Source: SKVR01 sp964491395 (lineage in GTDB: Bacteria; Bacteroidota; Bacteroidia; Bacteroidales; UBA7960). From it: a stretch of DNA of 15,808 nucleotides. Positions 6,342 to 14,615 of the stretch are shown here, one piece after another; the stretch's first letter is position 1, and every line of letters starts with the position of its first letter. The translations under genes and the position numbers were made by a program. Location of the stretch: the NCBI GenBank assembly GCA_964491395.1, contig CAZBGI010000074.1:1-15808 (forward strand), given 5' to 3'. The notes under the pieces are model-generated. The model had not been told where the DNA came from. It did not search any database and was given only the letters and a program-made list of their open reading frames with translations.

Positions 6342-7901
6342 ATGAGAAGGTACCTTGTCAATGAGGCTTTGGACAAACTTCACACACAACATTACGATGT
6401 GGTGATTGCAGGGGGTGGGCTTTCGGGTTTGTACGCTGCTTTGTTGCTGGACAAAAAGTATACCGTTGCGCTTTTGGTAAAAAAAGATTTGTTGCGTTGC
6501 AACTCCTCCCTGGCTCAGGGCGGTATTGCTGCGGCTGTAGCCGAAGATGATAATCCTGATATTCATTTTCGGGATACCATGCGTGCCGGTGCCGGCATGG
6601 CGGATGCCGAAGCTGTGAGATTGCTGGTTGAGCAGGGACCTGATGAAATACATCGCCTGGCAGCCATGGGAGTGGAATTTGATACCGATGGCAAGGGAAA
6701 ATGGCTTACTACCTGTGAAGGCGCTCACAGGAGAAAAAGAATCCTGCACTGCGGGGGGGATGCCACCGGCAGGATTATTATGGAAACGTTGGTAAAAAAG
6801 GTGTCGGAAAAATCCCATGTGGATATTTACGAAAATCATTTCCTTACCGATATCCTTACCGATACCAGTCATCGAACGGCGGGTGTAGTAGCCTTTTGCG
6901 GTGAGTTCAAAGTATTCAGGGCGCCAAGAGTAATTATTGCCACCGGAGGAGCCGGTCAGGTGTACCCATTTACCACCAATGATAAGGTAACTACCGGCGA
7001 TGGAATTGCTGCTGCCCTCAGAGCAGGAGCTTCTCTGGCATTTATGGAGTTTGTGCAGTTTCATCCAACTGCATTCTATGACCCCGGCAGTAAACAATCC
7101 CACTTTTTGATCTCTGAAGCTGTAAGAGGGGAGGGAGCTGTGTTGCGCAATGACCGGGGAGAGGCTTTCATGGAAAAGCGACATCGGCTGAAGGACCTTG
7201 CACCACGCGATATTGTTGCCCGGGAGATTTTTAACCAGATGGAACTATCTGGCCGGGAACATGTATGGCTGGATATTACTTCCAGGGATGCGACCTGGCT
7301 ACGCAACAGATTTCCCAATATTTACAAACATTGTGAGAAACAAGGCATCCTGCCTCACAAGGACTTTATTCCCGTGGTGCCCGCACAACATTACCTGATG
7401 GGAGGGATTCAGACCAATCTTGAAGGAAAAACTTCCCTTCCGGGACTCTATGCCTGCGGAGAAGCTGCCTGCACGGGGGTGCACGGTGCCAACAGGCTCG
7501 CAAGCAATTCTTTGCTGGAATGCGTGGTGTTTGCCGCCAGGGTAGTGCAAGCAATACATCAGGGAGGCATTTCCCGGAATGATAAAATAGTCTTTGAACC
7601 ACAAAGCTTTACAGGGGCTTTGAAAAAGGTAGAAGCTTTAAAAGGGAAGGTGAGGAAAATGATGCAAACCCATGGAGGAATTGTTCGCAACCCACAAGGG
7701 CTTGTGCATGCCATTGATGTCATGAATGAAATTCTCGCACATACAGAGGCAGTCCATCTTGCCGGTAAAGAGGAATTTGAACTGGTTAACATGAGCACGG
7801 TGGCACGGGAGATTTTGCTGGCTGCCCTTACTGACCGGGAAAGTGCCGGATCTCATTATTTGGATGAGGAGCCGGAAGAACTAATCAATGTGAGTTGGTG
7901 A
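6342..7901 (+). CDS. nadB: L-aspartate oxidase NadB
   Basis: 519 aa, near the usual ~530. NadB is an FAD enzyme that oxidises L-aspartate to iminoaspartate, using oxygen or fumarate as acceptor. Sequence evidence: FAD-binding GGGLSGLYAA (24-33), SLAQGGIAAA (56-65), TGGAGQVY (201-208), HPTAFY (241-246), RGEGAVLRN (262-270), PRDIVAREI (288-296), HYLMGGI (350-356) and CGEAACTGVHGANRLASNS (372-390), all typical of the succinate dehydrogenase/fumarate reductase flavoprotein family and specifically of NadB. H241, R289 and H350 are the likely substrate-binding residues. The C-terminal helical domain is somewhat short. It starts 19 bp after nadA and ends 31 bp before nadC, so the three genes are cotranscribed. 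Confidence 0.96.
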   Translation: MRRYLVNEALDKLHTQHYDVVIAGGGLSGLYAALLLDKKYTVALLVKKDLLRCNSSLAQGGIAAAVAEDDNPDIHFRDTMRAGAGMADAEAVRLLVEQGPDEIHRLAAMGVEFDTDGKGKWLTTCEGAHRRKRILHCGGDATGRIIMETLVKKVSEKSHVDIYENHFLTDILTDTSHRTAGVVAFCGEFKVFRAPRVIIATGGAGQVYPFTTNDKVTTGDGIAAALRAGASLAFMEFVQFHPTAFYDPGSKQSHFLISEAVRGEGAVLRNDRGEAFMEKRHRLKDLAPRDIVAREIFNQMELSGREHVWLDITSRDATWLRNRFPNIYKHCEKQGILPHKDFIPVVPAQHYLMGGIQTNLEGKTSLPGLYACGEAACTGVHGANRLASNSLLECVVFAARVVQAIHQGGISRNDKIVFEPQSFTGALKKVEALKGKVRKMMQTHGGIVRNPQGLVHAIDVMNEILAHTEAVHLAGKEEFELVNMSTVAREILLAALTDRESAGSHYLDEEPEELINVSW

Positions 7902-7932
7902 TGTACCAGAAAAACCTAATAAGCAAAACGCT

Positions 7933-8766
7933 ATGATGACAAAAAGAAATTTAGAGAGGATTATAGAACTGGCCCTGAATGAGGACATCGGGACAGGAGA
8001 TGTTACCACCTTAAGTGTCGTACCTAAAGGTACCATCATTGAAGGCAGTTTTATCGCCAAACAAAAAGGGATTATCTGTGGTCTTGGAATTTTGCCGGAA
8101 ATATTTGGTGCTCTCGATCCTTCGGTTATATGCAAATTGTTCTTTAAAGATGGAGACAAAGTTGAGGAAGGAGTTAAAATAGCCGATATTTCAGGGCCTG
8201 CTCATGCTATATTGAGTGGTGAGCGGGTGGCCCTGAATTTTTTACAGCATTTATCGGGCATTGCCACTCAAGCCTTTGTGTTTTCTCAATTGGTTGCAGG
8301 TACAGCGGTTAAGGTAGTCGACACCCGTAAAACCATTCCCGGTTTGCGAGTGCTGGAAAAATATGCTGTAAAGACCGGTGGTGGCTTCAACCACCGGATG
8401 AACCTGTCGGATGGCATTCTCATTAAAGACAACCATATCAAAGCGGCAGGTGGCATTACCCCGGCAGTGAAAGCTGCCCGGCAAAACGCTCCCCAAACAT
8501 TGAAAGTTGAGGTGGAGACAGAGACATTGATGCAGGTGCAGGAAGCCCTGGATGCAGGAGCGGATATTATTATGCTTGATAACATGAGCCTGGATCAAAT
8601 GAAAGAAGCGGTGGATTTGGTTGCAGGTCGTGCCCTCACCGAAGCATCCGGCAATATGGACCGTCAGGATTTGAAGGCAGTGGCTGCCACCGGTGTTGAC
8701 CTCATCTCCATCGGAGCACTTACCCATTCGGTAAAAGCTATGGATATTAGTTTAAAATTCAGATGA
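7933..8766 (+). CDS. nadC: Nicotinate-nucleotide pyrophosphorylase (quinolinate phosphoribosyltransferase) NadC
   Basis: 277 aa, full length. The enzyme joins quinolinate and PRPP to give nicotinate mononucleotide, CO2 and pyrophosphate, closing the aspartate-to-NaMN route begun by nadB and nadA. Signature stretches are NEDIGTGDVTT (16-26), ERVALNFLQHLSGIAT (97-112), VDTRKTIPGLR (129-139), KTGGGFNHRMNLSDGILIKDNH (in two parts, 147-168), VEVETETL (192-199) and MLDNMS (214-219), which supply the basic phosphate-binding residues and the acidic metal/PRPP residues. ATG 7933 is followed directly by a second ATG at 7936; either may be used. It is the last gene of the operon. Confidence 0.97.
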   Translation: MMTKRNLERIIELALNEDIGTGDVTTLSVVPKGTIIEGSFIAKQKGIICGLGILPEIFGALDPSVICKLFFKDGDKVEEGVKIADISGPAHAILSGERVALNFLQHLSGIATQAFVFSQLVAGTAVKVVDTRKTIPGLRVLEKYAVKTGGGFNHRMNLSDGILIKDNHIKAAGGITPAVKAARQNAPQTLKVEVETETLMQVQEALDAGADIIMLDNMSLDQMKEAVDLVAGRALTEASGNMDRQDLKAVAATGVDLISIGALTHSVKAMDISLKFR

Positions 8767-8848
8767 TAATTTGGTGTTTAGGTGATTTCCATTTTATCCT
8801 GAGGTTCATATGATGAATAGTTTCCGGCCATTTTGCACGGGTGTCACC

Positions 8849-8932
8849 AAGGAAACTCATCATTTTAACATGTGCCTGATAAAAAAAAGCGTCAAGTGCA
8901 AGACTTGTGATTTTAAAAGCAGGAGTTTCCTT
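8849..8932. repeat. Inverted repeat in the nadC-symporter gap
   Basis: AAGGAAACTC (8849-8858) and GAGTTTCCTT (8923-8932) are perfect inverted copies enclosing 64 bases, which themselves contain a CAAGT/ACTTG hairpin (8893-8897 with 8903-8907). The genes on both sides converge here, so this is the 3' region of both transcripts. Its role is uncertain: mRNA end structure or an eroded element. Confidence 0.4.
8880..8907 (-). terminator. Weak terminator for the symporter transcript (minus strand)
   Basis: On the minus strand, CAAGT, a five-base loop and ACTTG are followed after four bases by a run of eight or nine T (plus-strand A run from about 8880). The stem is only five pairs. It sits about 115 bp downstream of the symporter stop and nadC-proximal on the other strand. 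Confidence 0.35.
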
Positions 8933-9022
8933 TTGGTAAATGATTTTTGAAGGCAAGCAAAAAGGCAGCAATTGGCATTTTCTTGCAAGCACTACATACG
9001 CAAAACTATCGGTTCTTGAATA

Positions 9023-10825
9023 CTACTTTATCACCTTCTCCCATCCTACCCGCGAGAGGTTGCGGTAGATAATAAACCCCGCCACAGCAGCTATGCCAAG
9101 GAAGATTGCCGCAGATACATACTGTCCAAAAATTATCCTTCCGATACCAAAAAGGGAAAACAATACCAATATGCAACCTGAGAAATAGTTGATGGCCATT
9201 ACCCCAAATCCCTTATCTCCTTTCACATGAGGCATTTGCACGGCAATGGGTTTCCAGCCTGCACCCCCGGGATGTACTCTCTCGTAAAATTCCAGCAGTT
9301 TCTCGTTTTTCGTGGGTGGGGTGAGGTAGGTAACCGTAAGCCACACCACTGTTGACCATGCGACGATGATAATCAGTGTAGGCTCAAAATCCATTTCGTA
9401 ATGGAATGCCAGGATGGGATAGATGAAATAAGGGGCAATCATGGCTGCAATTTCCGACCATGCATTGATACGCCACCAGAACCACCTGAGCAAAAGCACC
9501 ACCCCGATACCTCCGCTGCAGGCCAGGATAAACCGCCAGGCATCACTGATACGGTCGAATTGAGTAGTGATGATGAGTGAGAAGATAATCAGCAGGAAAG
9601 TAGTGATACGGGAAATTTTCACATAATACTTCTCATCTGCTCCGGGTTTGATAAAAGGTTTATAAAGGTCGTTGACGATATACGATGTACCCCAAACGGT
9701 TTGCGAGGCAATGGTCGACATGTAGGCAGCAAAGAAAGCTGCCAGCAGCAGCCCCATGAGCCCGGAGGGCAAAAGGTCGCGGATGACCATCACATAGGTA
9801 GCTCCTTTATCGGTAGCATCGGGATACATTACCAGGGCTGCCAGTGCTACGATAATCCATGGCCAGGGCCTGATGGCGAAATGGGCAATCTGGAACCACA
9901 GGGTGGCCAGCAAAGAATTTTTTTCGTCTTTGGCCGACATCATGCGTTGGGCCACATAACCCCCACCTCCGGGTTCTGCTCCGGGATACCAGCTGGCCCA
10001 CCATTGCACGCCCAAATAGGCCACCACGGCTACCACACTCATTTGCAGCACACCCGTAGTGCTCACGGTTGCAGAATCGGATGTCACCACCGGCAAATAG
10101 TCAAATACCCAGTCAACCCCGGATAGCGATTCTTTCAGTCCGTCAATGCCTCCCACATGGCGAAGGGCAACAATGGCAAGTATGATACTTCCTCCCATGG
10201 CAATCACAAACTGAAAGGTATCAGTAATGGATACACCCCACAAACCCGAGAGAGAAGAATAAATGGCCACAAATATCATCATCATACCTACTACCATCAG
10301 ATGAGAGCTGAAGGTGATGCCCAACACATGAAAACTGCTTATGCCAAAAACGGAAAGCTCGGGAAACATTACCTGCAGGATTTTCACCATGGCCAGGTTT
10401 ACCCATGCCATTACCACTGCATTCATGAAAATACCGATATATACCGCCCTGAACCCCCTGAGAAAGTGGGCCTCTTTTCCTGAATACCGGATGGCTACAA
10501 ACTCTGTATCGGTCATGATGCCCGCTCTGCGCCACAGGCGGGCAAAGAAAAACACGGTGAGCATTCCTCCAAAAAGCATGTTCCACCACAGCCAGTTCCC
10601 GGCAATCCCTCCCTGGGCTACCAGTTCGGTTACCGCCAGGGGCGTATCTGCTGCAAAAGTAGTGGCTACCATGCTGGTGCCTGCTACATACCAGGGCAGG
10701 TTGCGCCCGGTAAGGAAAAAGTCGCTGGTGCTCTTGCCCGCACGCTTCGACATATACAGGCTGATGCCCATGCTGAATAAAAGGAATCCTCCTATGATAA
10801 ACCAGTCTAATTGAGAAATGTACAT
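9023..10825 (-). CDS. SLC5-type sodium:solute symporter
   Basis: 600 aa inner-membrane protein with about 13-14 hydrophobic segments. It opens with DWFIIGGFLLFSMGISLYMSKRA and then TSDFFLTGRNLPWYVAGTSMVATTFAADTPLAV, the typical first two helices of the SSS (SLC5) family with the conserved GR and the Ser/Thr-rich sodium-site helix. SSLSGLWGVSITDTFQF (helix 5/6) and AAFFAAYMSTIASQTVWGTSYIVNDLY (helix 8 region) are also family hallmarks. The C-terminus carries extra helices. The substrate cannot be read from sequence; the divergent GH20 chitobiase argues for an N-acetylhexosamine or related sugar. No Bacteroidetes SusC/SusD pair is present in the window. A minus-strand -7 box lies 94 bp upstream, and an 11-bp direct repeat occupies the leader. 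Confidence 0.88.
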   Translation of the reverse strand: MYISQLDWFIIGGFLLFSMGISLYMSKRAGKSTSDFFLTGRNLPWYVAGTSMVATTFAADTPLAVTELVAQGGIAGNWLWWNMLFGGMLTVFFFARLWRRAGIMTDTEFVAIRYSGKEAHFLRGFRAVYIGIFMNAVVMAWVNLAMVKILQVMFPELSVFGISSFHVLGITFSSHLMVVGMMMIFVAIYSSLSGLWGVSITDTFQFVIAMGGSIILAIVALRHVGGIDGLKESLSGVDWVFDYLPVVTSDSATVSTTGVLQMSVVAVVAYLGVQWWASWYPGAEPGGGGYVAQRMMSAKDEKNSLLATLWFQIAHFAIRPWPWIIVALAALVMYPDATDKGATYVMVIRDLLPSGLMGLLLAAFFAAYMSTIASQTVWGTSYIVNDLYKPFIKPGADEKYYVKISRITTFLLIIFSLIITTQFDRISDAWRFILACSGGIGVVLLLRWFWWRINAWSEIAAMIAPYFIYPILAFHYEMDFEPTLIIIVAWSTVVWLTVTYLTPPTKNEKLLEFYERVHPGGAGWKPIAVQMPHVKGDKGFGVMAINYFSGCILVLFSLFGIGRIIFGQYVSAAIFLGIAAVAGFIIYRNLSRVGWEKVIK

Positions 10826-10841
10826 GATAATAAAGGATTAA

Positions 10842-10873
10842 CTGATAGTTGTGATCGAATTTCTGATAGTTGT
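10842..10873 (-). repeat. Direct repeat in the symporter leader, candidate regulatory site
   Basis: CTGATAGTTGT occurs at 10842-10852 and 10863-10873, starts 21 bp apart (two helical turns). Both copies lie between the symporter start and its -7 box at 10919-10926, inside the predicted 5' leader. They could be an operator for a dimeric regulator of the divergent symporter/chitobiase genes, or an RNA element. No regulator gene is adjacent. Confidence 0.45.
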
Positions 10874-10918
10874 TTTTTGGCCTTAATTTCCTGTTAAAGT
10901 TCCATGCCATTGGCACCG

Positions 10919-10926
10919 CAAATCTA
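10919..10926 (-). promoter_or_regulatory. Bacteroidetes -7 promoter box for the symporter
   Basis: Plus-strand CAAATCTA reads TAGATTTG on the minus strand, an exact TAnnTTTG. The leader to the ATG at 10825 would be about 85-90 bases. No clear -33 element is visible. Confidence 0.55.
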
Positions 10927-11021
10927 AAAACTTTCACCGGACACACTTATATTTTTTTTGTCATTTATCATATATTTTTATTCCTGCTGCTAAAATGCAA
11001 ACATTCTCCATTTGAATTTCC

Positions 11022-11029
11022 TATATTTG
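11022..11029 (+). promoter_or_regulatory. Bacteroidetes -7 promoter box for the GH20 gene
   Basis: TATATTTG matches TAnnTTTG exactly. Transcription would start near 11034-11037, about 25 bases before ATG 11060, which rules out the in-frame TTG at 11012 as start. It lies 96 bp from the divergent symporter -7 box, so the two promoters share one regulatory region. Confidence 0.65.
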
Positions 11030-11059
11030 ACCCATAAAAAATTTTCAATCAAACCTGAT

Positions 11060-13675
11060 ATGACAAAACGATTTCAAAACCTTGCTGTATTTCTTGTATT
11101 AATAATGGCAACCATGTATTCATGCAGTTCCGAAAACTGGCCCGGCACCGATGATATTTCCATCACCTGGGAAGTGCTCAGCAATACTTATAGTGAACAG
11201 GCTTCCGTAAAAGCTGAATTTGTTATCATCAACAATAGCCAGACAGTTATGGATGATAAAAACTGGGAATTGTATTTCAATAAATCCCCCCGGTATTTAC
11301 TGGGTGTTGATGAGACTGCCAGGGTTCAGATAGAACAAATCAGCGGAGACTGGTACCGGATGTATCCTCTGGAAGGCTTTTTGCTTGCACCCGATGAGCA
11401 GGTTCGTATCGTATATGAAAACCGGTACTGGTGGATAAAAGAGACGGATGCACCCAAAGGGCTCTATTTTGTTTTCAGCGATGAGCAACACGAGGAAACC
11501 ATTGTGGAGGTAGAAGATTTTCGCATCTTACCCTTCCAGAGAGAGGAGCAGCTCACTCGTCATAAAGCAGACAAGGAGCCCGTGCCTTCTACGGAATTTT
11601 TGTTTGCACAAAACCAATCGCTTACAACACTTGCAGAGGAAGAGCTTATCCCGGTGGTTCCTACGCCGGAATCCTTTAGCCCAAAGGGTGACAGCACAAC
11701 TTTCTCCAACGATTATGTTATTGTACACGATAAGGGACTGGAGTTTGAGGCACAGTACCTGCAGAAACAGCTGAAAGCGCTGTATAATAGGGATATAGCT
11801 ATCCGGGAAGGGGATTCCTATGATAAAAATGCTGTAATACTTTCTGTTGACAACCTGACAGCTAAAGATGATAAAACCGCTGAGGCTTATACCCTTGAAG
11901 TGAATACTGACAACACCGTTCACATTGTGGGTTCTGATGCTGCAGGACTTTTTTATGGAGTGCAGAGCTTCCTGGCTTTGTTTGATGCAAAGTATGCTTT
12001 GCACCCTGCGGATGAAATGAGATTGCCATTGGTACGCATTGAGGATGCTCCTCGATTTGGTTATCGGGGTGTACATGTGGATGTAGCCCGAAACTTCCAT
12101 TCGGTGCAATCACTCCAAAAGACTATAGATATCCTGGCTTATTACAAGATTAACACATTGCATCTGCACCTTACAGATGATGAAGGCTGGCGTCTTGAAA
12201 TTCCTTCTTTACCTGAACTTACCGAAGTTGGCGGGCAGCGTGGCCATACCCACAAAGAGGCTCCCGCCCTGCATCCCTCTTACGGCTCAGGGCCGGTTGC
12301 TTACGCTGAGGGCAGCCATGGCAGCGGCTATTATGCGCGGGATGAGTTTGTTGAGTTGCTTCAGTATGCCCGCCAGCGCCATGTTACTATTATTCCTGAG
12401 ATTAATATGCCTGGCCATGCCCGTGCAGCCATCAAAGCCATGGAAGCCCGCTACCGGTATTTTATGGAAAGGGGAGATGAGGCTGCCGCTGAAGAATTCC
12501 GGCTTATTGACCCGGAAGAAACCTCTGAATACCTGTCAGCACAGCTGTTTACCGACAATGTGGTGAATGTGGCCAGAGAATCCACTTATCGTTTTTTCGA
12601 AACGGTATTGGATGATGTGATAGAAATGTACGAGGCTGCGGAAGCTCCTTTGGAAGTCGTTCACGTAGGAGGCGATGAAGTTCCCGATGGTGCATGGACC
12701 GCTTCCCCCATGATAGACAAAAAGCTGGAAGAGTTACCCTATATCAACCGTCCTGCCAATATGCATACCTATTTCACCCAACGTACGCTTGAGATCATCC
12801 GTTCACGTGGACTGAAAATGGCAGGATGGGAAGAGGTAGCCCTGCAGGAAACAGAGCAAGGTGAGCATGTGCCCAATACACGGTTTGCGGATGGCAATGT
12901 CATTCCTTATGTGTGGAATAATCTCTGGGGTGCCCAGGATTTGGCCTACCGGCTTGCCAACAAAGGATTCCCGGTTGTACTTAGCCATGTCACTGCCTTT
13001 TATTTTGACCTGGCTTACAACAAAGACCCCCGTGAACCCGGTTTGTACTGGGCCGGATTTGTCAATACCCGCGATGCATGGTTTTACAGTCCCTACAATG
13101 TTTTTCAGACCACAATCAAAGACAACATGGGGCAGTCGGTTGATCCTGAGAAAGAATACCAGGGTATGGAACAACTTCTTCCAGCAGCCCGTGAAAACAT
13201 TCTGGGTGTCCAGGCGCAACTTTGGAGCGAGACTATTATCGGCTCTGAACGGCTTGAATATTATCTGCTGCCTAAACTTGTGGGTTTCTCCGAATCTGCC
13301 TGGGCGGCCCAACGCAGCTGGGAAACTGCAGAAGGCTCCATCCGCAGTATGGATGAAGTACAGCAGCAATGGAACCAGTTTGCCAATACGCTGGCACAGG
13401 AAGAACTGCCAAGACTTTCAAAACTGTTTGGTGGATTTAATTACCGGGTTCCCCCTCCGGGAGCCATTATAGAAAATGGAATGTTGCTGGTGAATGTTGA
13501 ATTTCCGGGCCTTAAAGTTCGTTATACCCTTGATGGTTCTGAGCCCAATGAAGATTCACCTTTGTATACCGAACCTATTACTGTGAGCAGCGAACAAGTA
13601 AATCTTAGAGCATTCGATGCGGCCGGAAGTTCAAGCAGAACCTATACGCTGACTGTGAATGGAAAAGACCGGTAG
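11060..13675 (+). CDS. GH20 beta-N-acetylhexosaminidase (chitobiase type), lipoprotein
   Basis: 871 aa from ATG 11060; the frame opens at TTG 11012, but that codon precedes the transcription start. Residues 1-22 are a lipoprotein signal peptide with lipobox MYSC (Cys22). The domain order matches four-domain chitobiases such as the Serratia enzyme (885 aa): CHB_HEX-like N domain (~30-160, SITWEVLSNTY to FRILPF), a short linker, GH20b domain (~195-310), the catalytic barrel (~330-745), and a C-terminal domain (~790-867) with VRYTLDGSEPNEDSPLY. Catalytic Asp539-Glu540 lie in HVGGDEVPDG; HLHLTDDEGWRLEIP (367-381) and PEINMPGHA (446-454) are substrate-site stretches. It should release terminal GlcNAc from chitobiose or similar glycans in the periplasm or at the outer membrane. 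The acidic export signal after the Cys (SSENW) is weak, so surface exposure is uncertain. The divergent symporter suggests linked sugar uptake. Confidence 0.93.
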   Translation: MTKRFQNLAVFLVLIMATMYSCSSENWPGTDDISITWEVLSNTYSEQASVKAEFVIINNSQTVMDDKNWELYFNKSPRYLLGVDETARVQIEQISGDWYRMYPLEGFLLAPDEQVRIVYENRYWWIKETDAPKGLYFVFSDEQHEETIVEVEDFRILPFQREEQLTRHKADKEPVPSTEFLFAQNQSLTTLAEEELIPVVPTPESFSPKGDSTTFSNDYVIVHDKGLEFEAQYLQKQLKALYNRDIAIREGDSYDKNAVILSVDNLTAKDDKTAEAYTLEVNTDNTVHIVGSDAAGLFYGVQSFLALFDAKYALHPADEMRLPLVRIEDAPRFGYRGVHVDVARNFHSVQSLQKTIDILAYYKINTLHLHLTDDEGWRLEIPSLPELTEVGGQRGHTHKEAPALHPSYGSGPVAYAEGSHGSGYYARDEFVELLQYARQRHVTIIPEINMPGHARAAIKAMEARYRYFMERGDEAAAEEFRLIDPEETSEYLSAQLFTDNVVNVARESTYRFFETVLDDVIEMYEAAEAPLEVVHVGGDEVPDGAWTASPMIDKKLEELPYINRPANMHTYFTQRTLEIIRSRGLKMAGWEEVALQETEQGEHVPNTRFADGNVIPYVWNNLWGAQDLAYRLANKGFPVVLSHVTAFYFDLAYNKDPREPGLYWAGFVNTRDAWFYSPYNVFQTTIKDNMGQSVDPEKEYQGMEQLLPAARENILGVQAQLWSETIIGSERLEYYLLPKLVGFSESAWAAQRSWETAEGSIRSMDEVQQQWNQFANTLAQEELPRLSKLFGGFNYRVPPPGAIIENGMLLVNVEFPGLKVRYTLDGSEPNEDSPLYTEPITVSSEQVNLRAFDAAGSSSRTYTLTVNGKDR

Positions 13676-13695
13676 ATTTTAAAATCCGGATAAAC

Positions 13696-13731
13696 AAAAG
13701 GGATGTACCGCTAAAATGGTACATCCCTTTT
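13696..13731. terminator. Strong bidirectional terminator between convergent genes
   Basis: AAAAGGGATGTACC (13696-13709) and GGTACATCCCTTTT (13718-13731) form a perfect 14-bp stem with an 8-base loop. The A and T tracts at the stem ends make it work on either strand, serving the GH20 gene (stop 13675) and the minus-strand YceI gene (stop 13755). Confidence 0.88.
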
Positions 13732-13754
13732 CCATTTGAAAAAGATAAAGGTTA

Positions 13755-14420
13755 TTATCTGACTGCCATGATATCGAGTCTAAGGTTGAAGTTATCGTGA
13801 ATCATATTGTCACCGAGATCTTCAAAAAACCGGCCACTGCCAAATCTTACGTCCCACTGGGTGCGGTCAAGATCGAAGTCTGCACGTGCAGTAAGCATTT
13901 CATCATGTACTTCTACATGAGCGGGAAAAGAAACAGCATGGGTAATATCTTTGATGGTAAGGTTTCCTTTGATGGTGTAATTGGGTTCTCCTTCGGAAAC
14001 GTCTTCATGTTTTACCAGTTGAGCCATTTCAAATGTTGCTTCGGGGAAAGTGGCTACAGAGAAAAAATCATCGGATTCCAGGTGGCCTTGCAGCCTGGCA
14101 TTGGTTTCCGGATCTTCAAGGTCCAGTACGGTGATTTGTTGCATGTCAATAACAATATTGCCACCCACAAGCTGATTGTTAACCAGGAAAAGTTCTCCTG
14201 ATTTCAAACCAATGGTGCCATCGTGTTTTCCTGTTACTTTGGTGCCTTCCCAGGCTACGGTACTTCGATCGAGGTCAATCTCGGTTACTTCTGCATTTTC
14301 AGGTTTTTCACCGGGTTCCAGTCTTTCAGATACTTCAGCGGCTTTTTCGCTCGTGCCACCACAGGACGCCATAACAAAGGCGCCGACAAGCATCAGGGCA
14401 AATAATTTAAGTTTTTTCAT
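13755..14420 (-). CDS. YceI-family lipoprotein
   Basis: 221 aa. The N-terminus is a lipoprotein signal with lipobox MASC (Cys20), followed by an acidic, probably flexible linker (~21-45). Residues ~46-220 form the YceI lipocalin-like beta barrel: STVAWEGTKVTGKHDGTIGLKSGEL, NIVIDMQQI, LQGHLESDDFFSVATFPEATFE, YTIKGNLTIKDITHAVSFP and DRTQWDVRFGSG are typical strands and turns. Family members bind polyisoprenoids or related amphiphiles in the periplasm; the exact ligand is unknown here. AAGGAAAAG sits just before the ATG. No exact minus-strand TAnnTTTG box is seen upstream. The gene stands alone and shares the downstream terminator with the GH20 gene. Confidence 0.92.
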   Translation of the reverse strand: MKKLKLFALMLVGAFVMASCGGTSEKAAEVSERLEPGEKPENAEVTEIDLDRSTVAWEGTKVTGKHDGTIGLKSGELFLVNNQLVGGNIVIDMQQITVLDLEDPETNARLQGHLESDDFFSVATFPEATFEMAQLVKHEDVSEGEPNYTIKGNLTIKDITHAVSFPAHVEVHDEMLTARADFDLDRTQWDVRFGSGRFFEDLGDNMIHDNFNLRLDIMAVR

Positions 14421-14497
14421 CGCTTTTCCTTTTTAATAATGTAATTGTAATTGTTGATTGCAAATGGGTAGGCATACAAAGAACAATAAATTGTTTT

Positions 14498-14505
14498 TAG
14501 CTTTG
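14498..14505 (+). promoter_or_regulatory. Isolated plus-strand -7 box, possible antisense or small RNA promoter
   Basis: TAGCTTTG matches TAnnTTTG but faces away from yceI and into the 3' end of rarA, with no plus-strand gene behind it. An 8-base match can occur by chance in A/T-rich DNA. Confidence 0.2.
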
Positions 14506-14585
14506 TATTCCAACACACACTAACAGGGATGCCAATTAATTGTTCAATGGTTTTTGGAAGTTGTTAAACAAATTTCAGTTGTCCT

Positions 14586-14615
14586 CTTTTCTGCAGGGAG
14601 CAACCCTCTGAAAAG
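14586..14615. other. Hairpin between rarA and yceI
   Basis: CTTTTC (14586-14591) pairs with GAAAAG (14610-14615) and AGGG (14595-14598) with CCCT (14604-14607), separated by a small internal loop; the apical loop is AGCAA. It lies about 60 bp beyond the rarA stop on the minus strand. No T tract follows on the minus strand, so a terminator role for rarA is plausible but weak. Confidence 0.35.

Noticed and set aside
8759..8992. 77-codon minus-strand frame in the nadC-symporter gap
   Set aside because: It starts with TTG, overlaps the nadC stop, crosses the inverted repeat, and I recognise no family. It is probably chance.
10221..10946. 241-codon minus-strand frame opposite the symporter start
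   Set aside because: It is a frame-shifted shadow of the symporter on the same strand; low-complexity His/Arg-rich content and no domain.
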